From contig JAMPIV010012224.1 in NCBI GenBank assembly GCA_024509875.1, positions 1-64,000 on the forward strand: DNA of 64,000 nucleotides, written 5' to 3'. The DNA comes from Oreohelix idahoensis. Lineage: Eukaryota; Mollusca; Gastropoda; Stylommatophora; Oreohelicidae. The position numbers were made by a program, and so were the translations under genes. This document shows positions 44,836-55,984 of this stretch, one piece after another (position 1 is the first letter of the stretch; each line of letters begins with the position of its first letter). Under the pieces are notes generated by a model, which was given only the letters and a program-made list of their open reading frames with translations, searched no databases and was not told the origin of the DNA.

Positions 44836-45375
44836 TTACACCGTCAGACGAGTTCTCATGAAGAATTCGACTGTTGTTTGAAGTTCCTCGTTAGCTCCAT
44901 ATAGCTTTGAGTTTAGTGTTGAGTCATTGGGCCAGTATATCTTTCTTAACTGGTCATACAGAGGACAATCCTGTAGAACATGCTCAGCAGTTTGTTCGTT
45001 TAATCCACATGTGCACAGTGGTGAAGCAGACAATCGTAGCTTGTGCATGTGTTTATTCAGTTTGTTATGCCCTGTCCTGAGGCGAAAAATGGTTATCTGT
45101 CCCTGCCGGTCAAGAGTGTGGTAGTCGTCGTTGGGTTGATTCTGTTCTCTTCTGATAGTCTGGATAGCTCTCTTTTTCTCAAAGTATGTGACTTCATTAT
45201 CTTCTTGTTCACATTCTCCTCCCTTTTTTGCAAGTTTATCTGCCTTTTCATTTCCGGGTACACCACCATGAGATGGTACCCACTGAAGTATGGTTCTCTT
45301 TTTACAGGTACAGGGTATAGAGTGGGCTTCAGCGGTGTTGTCTTCGTGGATAGGTCTTCTTGAATCTGTCTTTTA
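44836..45375 (-). pseudogene. LINE-E RNase H remnant and C-terminal Cys/His motif
   Basis: After the RT the sequence jumps to the end of an RNase H domain (LQWVPSHGGVPGNEKADKLA, about 45290-45230), without the first two acidic motifs. It then reaches a C-terminal segment CTCGLNEQTAEHVLQDCPLY and a stop at 44836. Roughly the first two thirds of RNase H are missing, so the copy carries an internal deletion near 45335-45370. Confidence 0.8.
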
Positions 45376-46804
45376 AGTTTTTTTCCCGATGCACAAAGCT
45401 TCTACGTTTTAGACGTCCCAATGCCAGATCATCTAATCTTGCCTTCATTGTGTGCGTTGGCATATTGTTGTACTTTTCCATCTGGATCATGCTTTTTGTG
45501 TCTCTTCTATAGGACAATGTCTGTAATCCAGCAACTTTCTGCATCTCTGATATTGGTGTAGTTTTCATGGCTCCTGTAATGAGCCTGAGAGCTTGATTTT
45601 GCATCTTGTCCAAAGACTGCAGATGAGAGTTAGCAGATGATGACCATGCTGCTGAGCCAAACTCTAAGTGTGGTCTTATTACTCCATTATAAATCTTCTT
45701 TAGAGTTCGTTCATTTGCTCCCCAGTTGGTACCTGCTAATTTTCTGAGTATGCCTAGTCGTTTTCGGGCCTTTCCTTCTGCATTTTCAATATGCTTATTC
45801 CATGTAAGCCTTTGGTCAAATGTCACCCCAAGATAGGTGGGGTAGCTTTCTTCCTTGATCATGGTTGTCCCTAGGTATATGTTAGCTGCTTTATCCTTGG
45901 GGGCGAGGGAGAACAGTGTTGTGGAGGTTTTGTCCGTGTTTATTGTGATAAGCCATTTCTCTGCCCATGACACTAGCGTGTCTGCTGCCCGCTGCATTCT
46001 ATAATTTGCTGTGGTGACGTTTTCATCAGCGCACCAGAGTACTAGGTCATCTGCATATAAGGCAGCTTTCACTCCAGCGGGGAGATCTTTCACCAGGTCA
46101 TTGATGTACACAAGGAAGAGTGTTGGAGAAATTAGTCCTCCTTGAGGTACCCCCTGATAGAGCAACACTTTTCTACTCTGCAGACCATCAAGGGTGACTC
46201 TACTTCTCCTGTTGTGCAAGTATGACTGGATCCATTTTATCATGTTGCCTTGGATTCCAGTTCTCCTAAGTTTTGCAATAAGGCCATCTTTCCACACCTT
46301 GTCAAAGGCCTGCTTGAAGTCGACCCAGATCGTTAGGACCTTTTTCTTCTCCTGGAAGGCATCTTCTACTGCTTGAGACAAGTAAGTAACTTGGTCTTCT
46401 ATACTGTAGCATTCTCTAAATCCAGCTTGTTCCGGCACCAGGATCTGCTCAGACTCTAAATACCATTTCAATCTGTGGTTGACTATTCGCTCCATAGTCT
46501 TCCCAACACAGCTTGTGAGACTGACTGGCCGGTAACTTGCAGCCTCGGTCTTACATTTCCCTTTCTTTAGTATGGGTATTGTGATGGCTTCTCTCCGTAC
46601 TTGGGGTACCGTTCCTTTCAACCAGCTGTGGTTGAATATCTCAAGCAGTTTTGTCTTTGCTGCTGAGCACAGATTTACTAGCATTTCGTAGCTGATTTTG
46701 TCTGGGCCGGGTGACTTTTGGAACTTAAGCTTGGAAATAGCATTCTGTAGTTCTCCTAGTGTGATGTGTTCCCTCATTGGGGCAGTCGTATCTGTCTGTC
46801 CCAT
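45376..46804 (-). pseudogene. LINE-E reverse transcriptase (open frame)
   Basis: One open frame of about 490 residues from 46804: KFQKSPGPDKISYEML, KGKCKTEAASYRPVSLTSC, VPEQAGFRECYSIEDQV, the first catalytic box TIWVDFKQAFDKVW (Asp about residue 170), VPQGGLISPTLFLVYINDL and the catalytic AALYADDLVLWCA near residue 250. Then YLGVTFDQRLTWNKHI and a RLITGAMKTTPISEMQKVAG segment typical of RNase H-bearing LINEs. A frameshift near 46850 separates it from the endonuclease part. The N-terminal Met is probably internal. Confidence 0.9.
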
Positions 46805-46851
46805 GGTTGCCAGTATTTCTTTTCTTATCTCTCTCTCTCTGATGGTCTATG

Positions 46852-48266
46852 TTAATGGATAAGTTGCTTTTTGAAACTGTATCTTCTAGCAAACAAGTCT
46901 GCAGCTTGTTTTCCTCTGAGAAGTTTGCCACCTTCATCCAATGTGATAGTCTGCCTAGGCGAAGAACGCTCTTCATTTAGAGACTTGACTAATCTCCAAA
47001 GTTTCCTGCCGTCTTTCTCAAGGTTCAGCGATGCCGTTTTAATTCTCCAGCTTTTCCGTTTTTCTTCTAGCTTTGATCTCTGAAACTCTGCTACGGCCTT
47101 TTTCATTTGTTGTGAGTTTCAAGTGAAGGCTGAGACTCTGCGTCCTTTCTAGCCTTGTCCATAGCTTCCTGGCGTTCTTGGAGTGTGCTGGACCAGTATG
47201 GCGTGTAGTTACACCGGCATCCTTTGGGAATGGTTCCTTTTGCAGCTTGAAGTATGCATCTGTTGAAGTCTTTTACCACTTCATTAATGTCTCTGTTCTG
47301 TACCTTGAGGTCAGACAGCAGCGTGTTCACCTGATGCCTGAATAAACCCCAGTTGGCTTTTTTGTAATTCCATCTTGTAATAGCTGGGCCTGTACTGAGA
47401 GTTAAACTCTGGACAGTAAGAAAGATTGGGCGATGGTCGCTTCCTCCTAGTTGGTCTCCTACTTCTCTACTAATAAATCCAGCTATATCTAGGGTGGCGA
47501 AGGCAAGATCTGGAGTTGAAGTTGTGCGCCATCCTCTGGAGTAGAAGGTAGGAGTATCTGTGGCAGTATTGACTAGGATTAGGGAGTAGTCATCTTGCCA
47601 TGTTTCAACCTCTTCCCCTCTGTGATCTAAATGATTATAGCCCCAGCTCTGGGAGTGGCTATTAAAGTCTCCAACTGCTATAAAGTTGGTGGCTGGTACC
47701 TGTATAGAGCTGAGACTCAGGGGTTTGTTGTTTGGACAGTAATAGTTCAGAAGTTCTATTTCCATCTTGTCTACCTTTAGCTGCAACAGCTGATATTCTG
47801 CTCCGTCCATGTAGGTTTTCCTTTCGTGTGCATGAATGTTATTCTTTACAAGAGTAAGTGCTCCTTCTTTTCGTCTATCTTGTCTGTCGGATCTGAAGCA
47901 TTGATATCCCCTTATTTTAAAGGTTTGATTTGCTTTCAAGTGAGTCTCTTGGATACAGCAAACACTGACTTGCTTCTCATACAAGATGTTTTCCAGCTCC
48001 GTCTTTTTGCTGTATCCAGCCTGCTTGCTGTTCACTCCCTCTGCATTCCAGTGCATTATGACAAGTGGCACTCTGGGTTTCTCTTTTTCTGTTTTGTTTC
48101 GGTCAGTAGTTCTCCTCCGCCGTCTGCTGACTCCACAAGACGGTCTAGAGGGTCCTCCAGTAGCTGAGGGTGGGCTCTGTCGAGGCTCAGAGCCCGGCAC
48201 TGCACCTGCCTGGTGGAGCTCCACAGGGCGAGCACCAGTACGAGATTTATTTGACGGTGTACTCAT
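46852..48266 (-). pseudogene. LINE-E endonuclease and linker
   Basis: The frame from 48266 has a Pro/Arg-rich leader, then an APE-type endonuclease: IMHWNAEGVNSKQ (residue about 70), CCIQETHLK, ELLNYYCPNN, IAVGDFNSHSQSWGY (Asp about 196), STPDLAFAT and GGSDHRPIFLTV (catalytic Ser-Asp-His). All key endonuclease motifs are present. A one-base frameshift at about 47105 moves the linker into a second frame (47106-46852). The endonuclease would nick the target strand to prime reverse transcription. Confidence 0.9.
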
Positions 48267-48396
48267 CCATAGAAAAAAGCGAGTTGCGTGATACTGTGGT
48301 TTCCGGTGCGCCTTCTGGCCCAGTATCTACGACTTCAGCACCTCTTCAACGGGAGAGTGGGCTCATCCCTAATCTGTTTATGTTCCCAGTAGTAGA

Positions 48397-49001
48397 CTAT
48401 TCGCAAGCAGCCTGGGGTGTCACTGCTCTGCGCGGACCTTGTTTACCGAGGCGGCGTCCGAGCTCGTATGGTGAAAATATGGTTGCATTTTCTTCAAAAT
48501 AGACTTGTCTTTCCCGTGGCTTTTCTGCCATCCTGCAACTTTGAGCTTGGGAGATCTGAGCTCCAGTCTCTTTCCCAGGCATTCTATCCTGGCCTGGCAC
48601 GTATTCAGAGGACTCCACTTCTGGTTCTAAGTTAGCAGTTGGGGATAGGTGGGGTGGCATACTGTGCATTCCCCGTCATCCAGGGGCAGGGGGGCTCTCC
48701 AACTATGCAGAGCTTGCACAATGCTGTGCTCTGGTTCTGGGCTCTCCCAAGGAATCCTCACGTCCTGCACGGAGCCACTTCCAGATACCCACCACCTGCC
48801 ATCTCTCCATTGTAGAAATCTCCTGCATGCGGCCATCCAGTCAAGAGCCAGTATTAAGTCTGGTGCCCATGTGACTCCCCCAAGCTCAGTGTGCAATGCT
48901 GGGTTCTCAACATGGGGGATTGAGATTCTGAGCCAATTTGTGTTGTTGTTGTTTGCATTTCGCTCAGCCATCTCTCTCGACTCTGCACCAATAAGCAACA
49001 T
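48397..49001 (-). pseudogene. Possible LINE-E ORF1 region
   Basis: Two overlapping minus-strand frames (49001-48627 and 48669-48397) upstream of the endonuclease. The first has a TNWLRISIPHVENPALHTEL segment and a CTVC pair near its end, but no complete CCHC knuckle. They fit the place of an ORF1 (RNA-binding) protein but are not recognised by sequence. Confidence 0.4.
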
Positions 49002-49442
49002 CGGGGACTTAACTGTGCCTCAGTACTGGGAGGCCCCGTTTCCGGGGACACCACACACAGCCAATTGAGGCAACGGTCGTCGTGGGCAAATAGAGAACCT
49101 AAATGTAAAGGCAGTCCCAAGATCCATATGGAGCAGGGAGTGAATAATGACAGAAATAATGTACATAATTATTATTTTAACCTTTTCAACCAGTGCAAAT
49201 GTAAACGTAAACTTGTTTTATAAAAATGCAATGGGTGTTTTTTCTGCCACTGGGATTAGCATTAATGTTCAGAGCGGGTAAAATTCTGAGGCAGATAGGA
49301 TGGTTGAATGAAAAGGGGGACACCTAATTTTCCTGTCAGGAAACCCAATACTCAGTAGGGTATTTGTTTCATGATACTAGTAAGTGGTACCAGTTGGTGG
49401 TACTGGTCTGTGGAACAAGTGTGTGGTATAAGTGGCCTTCAG

Positions 49443-49576
49443 TCAAAGCTAGACACCAACATCAGACGGGTCTAAAAGACGCTGGCCCATCGCAATTATC
49501 CCGCGATACTACAAGGGACGTGTTGCGACCACCAGACTTGAATAGTGAGGAGAGTGAACCAGCCTACAACCTATAA
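49443..49576 (+). CDS. Candidate 3'-terminal exon of an unidentified gene
   Basis: A plausible acceptor (AAGTGGCCTTCAG|TC) opens into a 44-codon stretch rich in polar residues (SQLSRDTTRDVLRPPDLNSE, then SEPAYNL) and a TAA stop at 49574-49576. A poly(A) signal AATAAA lies at 49754-49759. Length and composition fit a C-terminal tail of a cytoplasmic segment. The frame also stays open upstream to 49364, so this could be chance. No upstream exon was identified, as the sequence to the left is LINE-E and the long-TIR element. Confidence 0.25.
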
Positions 49577-49579
49577 AGA

Positions 49580-50955
49580 ACCAACATTAGCTGGAGCAGA
49601 AACCACCGACATCTTACTGGCAGCTATGTACCCTCTTAAAAACTGTGATGAGTCACCTGTGATGAATCTTTAAAGGCTAACTTTTTTCCCATAAAAACCT
49701 TTATTCATTTTTACGTTGTTAATTATAATTGAGTTTTGACTTTGTTATCTGTAAATAAACAAATTTATAGTTGATTTAGTCCTTTTGAATTAATTGCGAT
49801 TGTATGTCTCAGTCATTTTAAATACATATAACAGAGCTATTAAAGTAATATTTTACTGAGTTAAATCAGTTGGGTCTCATCAAAACGAGCAAAATTCTGA
49901 CCCCTCATAGAAGGAAAGGGAAGATAGAAAGTTTACACGGCCTGGATCTTATCAGCCGTAGTACTTGATTCTTAAATTCCTATGAGGATCCCTAGAATTG
50001 AAGAACCATTCTTCAGAGCACATCTCTGCCAAGAGTAATCTTGAGCTAAAGGTAGATACCTTTGAAGGCCCTCAGTAGATAATTTGAAGTTTGGCCACTG
50101 TTGGACCATCCCCGCAGAGCAAGAGAGTAAGTCCCGTGACAGTGTACACTGCAATACTGTCCTTTGATATTTGTTGAATGTATTTCCTGGCTTTGTTTTT
50201 TGTCGTTTCCATATCAGTTGCTTTATTAATTACTAGCAATAACCCATCAATAATGACGAAAGTAAATAAAAAAAACTGTAATATATTTTTAAAATATTTT
50301 TAAATTCAATATAAAAGTTATTTGATGACAAAATTTTTTGTGAAAGTGCGTGGAATCTGTCGTTAAGGAAATCAACTGCGTCGTTGGAATCGTCGGAAAT
50401 CATGGTATATATGCTCCAATTAACCGTTTCATTTCCAGCGAGTAGCGCCAACATTAAGTGCAATACTTTAAATTAAAATTTTGTCTTGAAGAAACAATCA
50501 AAAACTTACATTTTAAGGTTATTTTTAACAAAGTGATGAGTTAAATCCGTTTCCTGAATGAATATGGGTTCTACAATCAAAACCTTACATTTTATTCATA
50601 TATCACTGTCACTTACTTTGAGTTGCACAATTCACCGACTTTTCTTCGTGGAGTGTTACTATTTTCGGGAGAGTACGGTACATATAAGGGAAACAACACA
50701 ATTAATGTCTAAATTTCAGTTACACATCCCTTAGATTTGCAAATCCCTTAGATGTGACCGACGTACAAACGGCGAGAATTATGGAGTTTGATGATGTCTT
50801 CCAGGTGGTATCCTGTATCTGGTTTTTTGAGCTGTCATGGTGGTACCACAGGCTTGTATATACTACCGGTACTGTTATTAATTGATGCGTTTAGGGCATC
50901 CAATTGTACTAGTTCCTCTGTGCATTTCCAACCTGTCCGGTATCTACTAGTATTC
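49580..50955. other. No recognisable feature
   Basis: Apart from the poly(A) signal above, this is AT-rich intergenic sequence without supported genes or element termini. Confidence 0.55.
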
Positions 50956-50959
50956 ATGA

Positions 50960-51060
50960 ACCTTTTTTTAAATGTAATGATGAAAAATATCCCGTTCAAC
51001 CTCTGATAGGTTATAATTAGGATATGTATTGTTTTCAATTCCAAATAAGATGAATAACTG
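50960..51060 (+). repeat. Dispersed repeat R4, copy 3
   Basis: AAAAATATCCCGTTCAACCT then TTATAATTAGGATATGTATT. It is related to 20205-20300 and 36200-36300. Confidence 0.55.
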
Positions 51061-51384
51061 CCGATACGGGAAAGTGGCTAATCATTGTAAATATGACAAA
51101 TCAAAATTACCAATTTTTCTTGTACATAAAAAAAAAACCCAAACAACACGAGATCAAACAAAACAAAACCAAACAAAAATAATATTCAGGGGGAATGGTA
51201 TAAAAGTCTGGTGTTTCCAGTTAGATATTTAATTGACTTTCACTTGCCATAAGTCATATGTATTGTAAGAACATCATCAGACCGTCACCTTCCTAATTAC
51301 TATGTATCAACTGTTGTTTTTGTTAAATACTGAACATGAACCTGTTCGGAGTTGTTAATTGATACCAAGCAAATGCTAGAAAAA

Positions 51385-51545
51385 TAAACCTGTTGATAGC
51401 ATTACAAGGCAGTCCTTGTTCTGGAATCCCCAAGGAAAGAGAGGCAGAGGTAGACTCAAAAAAAAACACACACACACGGAGAATAGAACTAGATACAGAA
51501 GTGAAAATGATGAGGTAGACATGGAAAGAATTTGTGCTGATTATG
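51385..51545 (+). mobile_element. LINE-B 3' fragment next to a gene start
   Basis: It corresponds to LINE-B 25260-25395 (CCTGTTGATAGCATTACAAG onward) with an A9(CA)5 interruption. The C-run here is intact (AATCCCCAAGGAAAG) where LINE-B at 25303 has a frameshift. It ends about 95 bp before the start codon of the plus-strand gene. Confidence 0.85.
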
Positions 51546-51638
51546 GTCATGGTCGTCAACGCCTAGAGGCCAAGAATATTTTTAGTTGTTTTTATTTTTT
51601 AAAATAAGGAAATGACCCTTTCGTGTGACCTTTCCAAA

Positions 51639-51665
51639 ATGGCTGCAACCAGTCCTACGAAGTCG
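51639..51665 (+). CDS. Unidentified host gene (TBRG1-like?), coding exon 1
   Basis: ATG at 51639 in the context CCAAA-ATG-GCTGC, nine codons (MAATSPTKS), then a strong donor TCG|GTAAGAATT. The CAAAATGGCTGC around the start resembles a YY1 site, common at the starts of TATA-less genes. It ends in phase 0, and exon 2 opens in phase 0. Alone it would be weak evidence; support comes from the three exons joining in frame. The 5' UTR start is not determined. Confidence 0.5.
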
Positions 51666-51799
51666 GTAAGAATTAATGCTTGTTTTTCGCTTAAATTGTA
51701 GCAGTAGAGTTTGAAATAGCTCGTCACACATTGGTCATTTATATTGCAGATGTAGCGCTTTCAAAAAAAGTCTACAGTAAGTTGCTAATTGACTCACCC

Positions 51800-52410
51800 G
51801 ACTATTTAATTATATGTAAAAAATACGGTTTCTTGGTCAATTTCTAAAGAATTGCAATAGGGCCTACAGTTCGACAATTAGGCCTACGGTCTTAATTTAA
51901 TATTTACTACTCAGTTTGTAAACTCTGTGGCATATAAGGAAGGGAAACCCGAGGCCTGTAAACGGTAAATTAATATGAAACAAACATAAAGATATGTTTT
52001 CAGGCACTCGTAAGAAATAAAGAAGTAGAACACTAGACAACAGAAAAACAAGACATGAGTGGCTTACCCAGGATTTGAACACTGGACCTTCCGTGCGACA
52101 ACCCCGCCTAGCTATGCAAGCGAATTTTGAATTACTGAAAATTTTGCTTAGTAAAATTTTCGTTCAGCAACATTTAGGCTACAGTGTTTCAAAATCGTTA
52201 ATTAGGCCTATGCTATATGTAAAAAATATGATTTCCAGGCCAATTTCTAAAGAATTCCTTTACAGTTCGACAATTATGGTCTTAATTTAATATTTACTAC
52301 TGTTTGCAAACTCTGTGGCATATTGACTGCTTTTGAATTACTGAAAATTTTGCTTAGTAAAATTTCTGTTCATCAACAATATTTACTGTGTTTCTAAATC
52401 AAAATCAGAG
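51800..52410. repeat. Tandem duplication of an intronic segment, one copy with a SINE
   Basis: The segment GTCAATTTCTAAAGAATT...CTCTGTGGCATAT...GAATTACTGAAAATTTTGCT occurs twice, about 51830-52195 and 52225-52400. The first copy contains SINE S3; the second is uninterrupted (GTGGCATATTGACTGC). Confidence 0.8.
51931..52118 (-). mobile_element. SINE S3, full copy (tRNA-derived)
   Basis: The sense (minus) strand starts with a tRNA-like head: A box TAGCTAGGCGG and B box TGTTCAAATCC (about 52110-52060). A body with TTCTTACGAGTGCCTGAAAA follows, and a 3' end CGGGTTTCCCTTCCTTATATG. The uninterrupted duplicate nearby gives the empty site. It is the reference for the rearranged copy at 29829-29932. 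Confidence 0.8.
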
Positions 52411-52810
52411 CTCAACAAAACTTTTCTTAGATGCTGAACTAGTTGTAGATCAGAAACTAAAAGCAGTTGTGTTGAATCACAGAATACGAGGACACACACT
52501 GCTATGTCGCCAAATCTTTGATCGATAAGTAGCCTGTGCATGAGTGTGTGGTTTTGTCTGCTACAATTATCTTTGCTCTTTTACTTAACTGAGGATCCAG
52601 AGATGCACTAATAAGCAATAAGTTAGTGTGCTGCTGTTTTTTTTTTTTTAATGTAGCCTAATGCCTTAGTTTTTGTTGCGTGTTAGTTTGGATAAAAGCT
52701 TGAAACAGGGTCAGAGTTAGTGCAAAGGTTAGCATTAGCAGCAGTTTTTCTGTCTCGGCATTGTTAAGATTAAGTGTTAACCCTAAATCCCAACGCCAAA
52801 CCATAGCCTA

Positions 52811-54525
52811 CCTGTCAACCTCCTGAGACAAAAACCTGTACGCCGGACCAGTAAAAACCTTACAAACACCCCAAAAACCTTACAAAAATATATTAAAGGC
52901 GATACAGTTTTAAGAAAACAAATGACATATACTAATTAATTTAACATTTGAAATAGTGCGATATAAAACAAACTAATTAAGTCTCATGGTGTTCTTTATA
53001 TGTGTTAGAAATACTGCAAAATGATAATTCATAAACTGTAATTCTGACGCTAACGGCGTATTTCAATAGCATCGAAGAACTCGTGATACTTACTTACTTA
53101 GTCGTTCCCCTTCTACCCTGAGGTGTAGAGGTTTGGAAGAGAGAGCGCCAGACTATCCTATCGGCTGTCTTCCTCCTGGCTGGTTCCATTCTAGTCCTCG
53201 GTCCTTCAAAGATTGTCTAATGTTGTCCTCCCAGCGGACTCTGGGTCATCCTGGGGGTCTGGATCCCTAGCTCTTTGTTTCCCATGCTTGTCATGGTAGC
53301 CGATCTTCTCCCATTCTGATACTGTGATACTGTGCTTTATTTCCACCAAAAAGTACACATTTCTCACCGTTTCGCTCAGGGGGAAAAAAACGGAAAATCG
53401 TATTTACAGCTTTTTCACACTTAATAACATGCACAAACACTGTGCTAATATAATAATAAAAAATGAATTAATTCATTTAAAAAAAACAAAAAAACGCAGC
53501 AGTAATATACGATAATTGCACGCACGCCCCCGTGTAATCGACTTTGCTGACTAATTTAACCAATGTACTGTATGGATTTACTCTAGAAACAGAAAAGTTT
53601 ACGCAAACAAACTTTTTATTTTTCCTAGTTATGTAGGGCCTACACAGAATATTATGACATTAATTTATTGGAAATATTTAAATGGTCAAAATATAACTGG
53701 AAAGATTAAGAGAACAATAAAAAAAAATAGAACAATGCAAAGCAAACAGCTAACAGCAACAACAATCAAAAATTTAACCAAATTATGAACAGAATATCAA
53801 ATATAGGAAGAAAAAAACGTACTACCAAAAATTTACAAAATTATTATTTAAAAGTTGGTAGACCGTGATATAAGATCGCCACTTTATTAAAAAATAAAGC
53901 AGCGAATCTCGTCCGCTGGAATAAAGTATTGTATGGATTTACTCTAGAAACAAAAAAGTTTATGCAAACAAACTTTTTTATTTCTAGTTATGTACACAGT
54001 GCATTATGACATTAATTTATCGGAAATATATTCAAGGGCAAGATATAACTGGAAAGATTAAGACAGTGATTAAAATGCAACAAAGCAAAACAACAGCAAT
54101 ATTTAACCAAGTTATAAGTACTTAGCTTTTTTTTTTTAAAAAAAATGGCGTCTAGGTGTTGTGGTAAGCGTGGTTGGTAACAGATAACTTTAAAAATACA
54201 TCATGTCATGCTGAAAACCCCGAATTGTTGGGTTTAAAAGGATTTGATTGGTTGCTGGGAGAGACCTCGTTTTAAAAACAGTCGCAGAGAATCCCTGAAT
54301 TATTTTTTAAAAAATTGGTTTTAAAAAAAACCTGGGTTAGAAAATATTTTCTGATTTTAAAAAAAAACTTGGGTTGGAAAATAAATTATTGGTTTTTTTA
54401 AAAATAAAAATTTAAAAAAAATTTTTTTTTTTTTTTGAGAAAATTCGTACAAAAAGTGTGCGGCCGTACACTGCTAAAAGTAGCAAAAAACGTACATTGT
54501 ACGATAAAAACGTACATGTTGACAG
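52811..54525. mobile_element. Candidate TA-flanked DNA element
   Basis: CCTGTCAACC at 52811 and GTTGACAGG ending at 54525 form an inverted pair with TA on both outer sides. Within, a segment of about 150 bp (TGTATGGATTTACTCTAGAA...) is directly repeated at 53566-53712 and 53927-54065. LINE-A (53091-53316) inserted later. No transposase is visible, and the pair of termini is short. Confidence 0.4.
53091..53316 (-). mobile_element. LINE-A 3' fragment
   Basis: A 226-bp end of LINE-A with tail (CTTA)3 on plus, flanked by TGATACT (53084-53090 and 53317-53323). Confidence 0.88.
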
Positions 54526-54680
54526 GTATGCTAAACTGCAATTCAGTTTCCAGCATTTTGTTTTTGCTCGTAAATGATAAAGACTCCAAATAATTGCTAA
54601 TGCTGGTCCTAACCCTTTGTCAGACTTTTCCAAAAATAATTATTGGCACAGAAAAAAACCAATAGGGATTTTTATGAATC

Positions 54681-55084
54681 TTACTTACTTACTTAGTCGT
54701 TCCCCTTCTACCGTGAGGTGTAGAGGTTTAGAAGAGAGAGCGCCAGACCATTCTATCAGCTGTCTTCTTCCTGGCCTGGTTCCATTCTAGTCCTCGGTCC
54801 TTCAAAGATTGTCTAATGTTGTCCTCCCAGCGGACTCTGGGTCGTCCTGGAGGTCTGGATCCCTGGCTCTTTGTTCCCATGCTTGTCGTGGTAGCCGATC
54901 TTCTCCCATTCTGCAGACATGGCCAAACCATCTTAGTTGGGACTGTTCTATTTGGGTCTGCAGTGGATGGGATTTTAGGCCTTGACGGATCGTCTGGTTG
55001 CGGACCATGTCTCTTCTTGTTACTTCAACCACTTTCCTTAGATACCTCATTTCTGAGGTTTGGATCTGGCTTTTGTGGGTTGTA
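54681..55084 (-). mobile_element. LINE-A 3' fragment
   Basis: A 404-bp end of LINE-A flanked by TTTTATGAATC (54670-54680 and 55085-55095). It encodes the C-terminal part up to RYLRKVVEVTRRDMVRNQ. One base is missing near 54874 compared with other copies, which shifts the frame. Confidence 0.9.
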
Positions 55085-55293
55085 TTTTATGAATCATGAA
55101 TAGTAATTGTTGATGAAAAAAGTGCACACATGCGCAAAACCAAATTCGGCTACTCATTGATCACAAGTTTGGCAACACGGTGGCATGTGTTCCCATATTC
55201 TGTGATTCAATAAATTATTGCATTCTCTTTATAGTGTATATATTCTCGCTTCATCCGTGCTTTATTTTTTAAATAATTGTACGTTTCTTTCAG

Positions 55294-55448
55294 TCTATAA
55301 CCACACTAACAATGCCAAGTCAAACAACTTCAGTGGCATCTCTATCACCCACTACTAAAATGCTAAGTTCGACTACTGTAGACGTGAAACCTTCCAAGAA
55401 GCTTCTTGATCAGTTCATGAAAGAAAAGTTTAACACTTCAACTCAGGG
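55294..55448 (+). CDS. Unidentified host gene (TBRG1-like?), coding exon 2
   Basis: A 155-bp exon with acceptor TACGTTTCTTTCAG and donor CAGGG|GTGAGT. It is open in the frame set by exon 1 and encodes 51 residues: a Ser/Thr-rich stretch (SVASLSPTTKMLSSTT) and a basic helix (KPSKKLLDQFMKEKF). It ends two bases into a codon that exon 3 completes as Gly. The composition fits a nuclear regulatory protein N-terminus, but the segment itself is not recognised. Confidence 0.6.
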
Positions 55449-55499
55449 GTGAGTATTTTTTGTTTAGCATTCATTATGTTTCATCATTTTCCTTTGCAC

Positions 55500-55640
55500 T
55501 CCTTACGGAACATGGATTCACCACTGCAGATGGAAGCCTGCACCATGCGTTCACAATACTCTTGCGGCAGAAGTGGTGTCTGTGGCAGTTTATTTTACAT
55601 GAAGAGATTGCCAGCCCCATGCATAACCTCATATTAATCA
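55500..55640 (+). repeat. Dispersed repeat R2, copy 2
   Basis: GGAAGCCTGCACCATGCGTT, CTTGCGGCAGAAGTGGTGTC and TTGCCAGCCCCATG blocks, shared with 19216-19340 and 60340-60450. Confidence 0.5.
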
Positions 55641-55687
55641 TCATCTTCTCCTTCTTTGTTTACTGTCAGACGTCGACTTGAATATGT

Positions 55688-55982
55688 TTAACTATTTAAG
55701 TCCCAACAGCCAGTATACTGTACTTCCTTCTAGACCCATTTAGCCCGATCAACAGTATACTGGCTTTCATATCTCTTGATTCTTTCTAGGGCTGTTTTCT
55801 AATTTTGACAACTCAAAAAAGCTATTTTCTTAAAGTATAGCCATCCATTTTAGACTTTTGGATATTTATGCATATGAACATTTAAAAAAATTATTTCCAA
55901 ACAACAACAATAAAAAACGCACTGGGGTGGCCATTTTTGCTTGGGCCATACCCACTTTTTTGCTTGGGACTGAAAGAGTTAA
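55688..55982. mobile_element. TTAA-flanked MITE with subterminal hairpin
   Basis: About 295 bp from TTAACTATTTAAGTCCCAAC to CTTGGGACTGAAAGAGTTAA (inverted match at 17 of 20). TTAA is at each end, as with piggyBac-type elements. Just inside the left end GCCAGTATACTGT and ACAGTATACTGGC form a 13-bp hairpin. The outer bases resemble those of the MITE at 18502-18902. Confidence 0.75.
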
Positions 55983-55984
55983 AG

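Larger units (their letters stand above)
44809..49110 (-). mobile_element. LINE-E: I-group LINE with RNase H remnant
   Basis: About 4.3 kb on the minus strand with, in order, a presumed ORF1 region, APE-type endonuclease, reverse transcriptase, a truncated RNase H and a zinc-finger-like C-terminus. It ends GCGATCGCAAGAAGAAGAAG at 44809. A LINE with both endonuclease and RNase H and a YADD reverse transcriptase fits the I/Nimb/Jockey assemblage. The 5' end is approximate and no TSD was found. Confidence 0.8.

Noticed and set aside
46852..47083. Plus-strand frames opposite LINE-A, LINE-B and LINE-E coding regions
   Set aside because: Antisense shadows of the LINE proteins.
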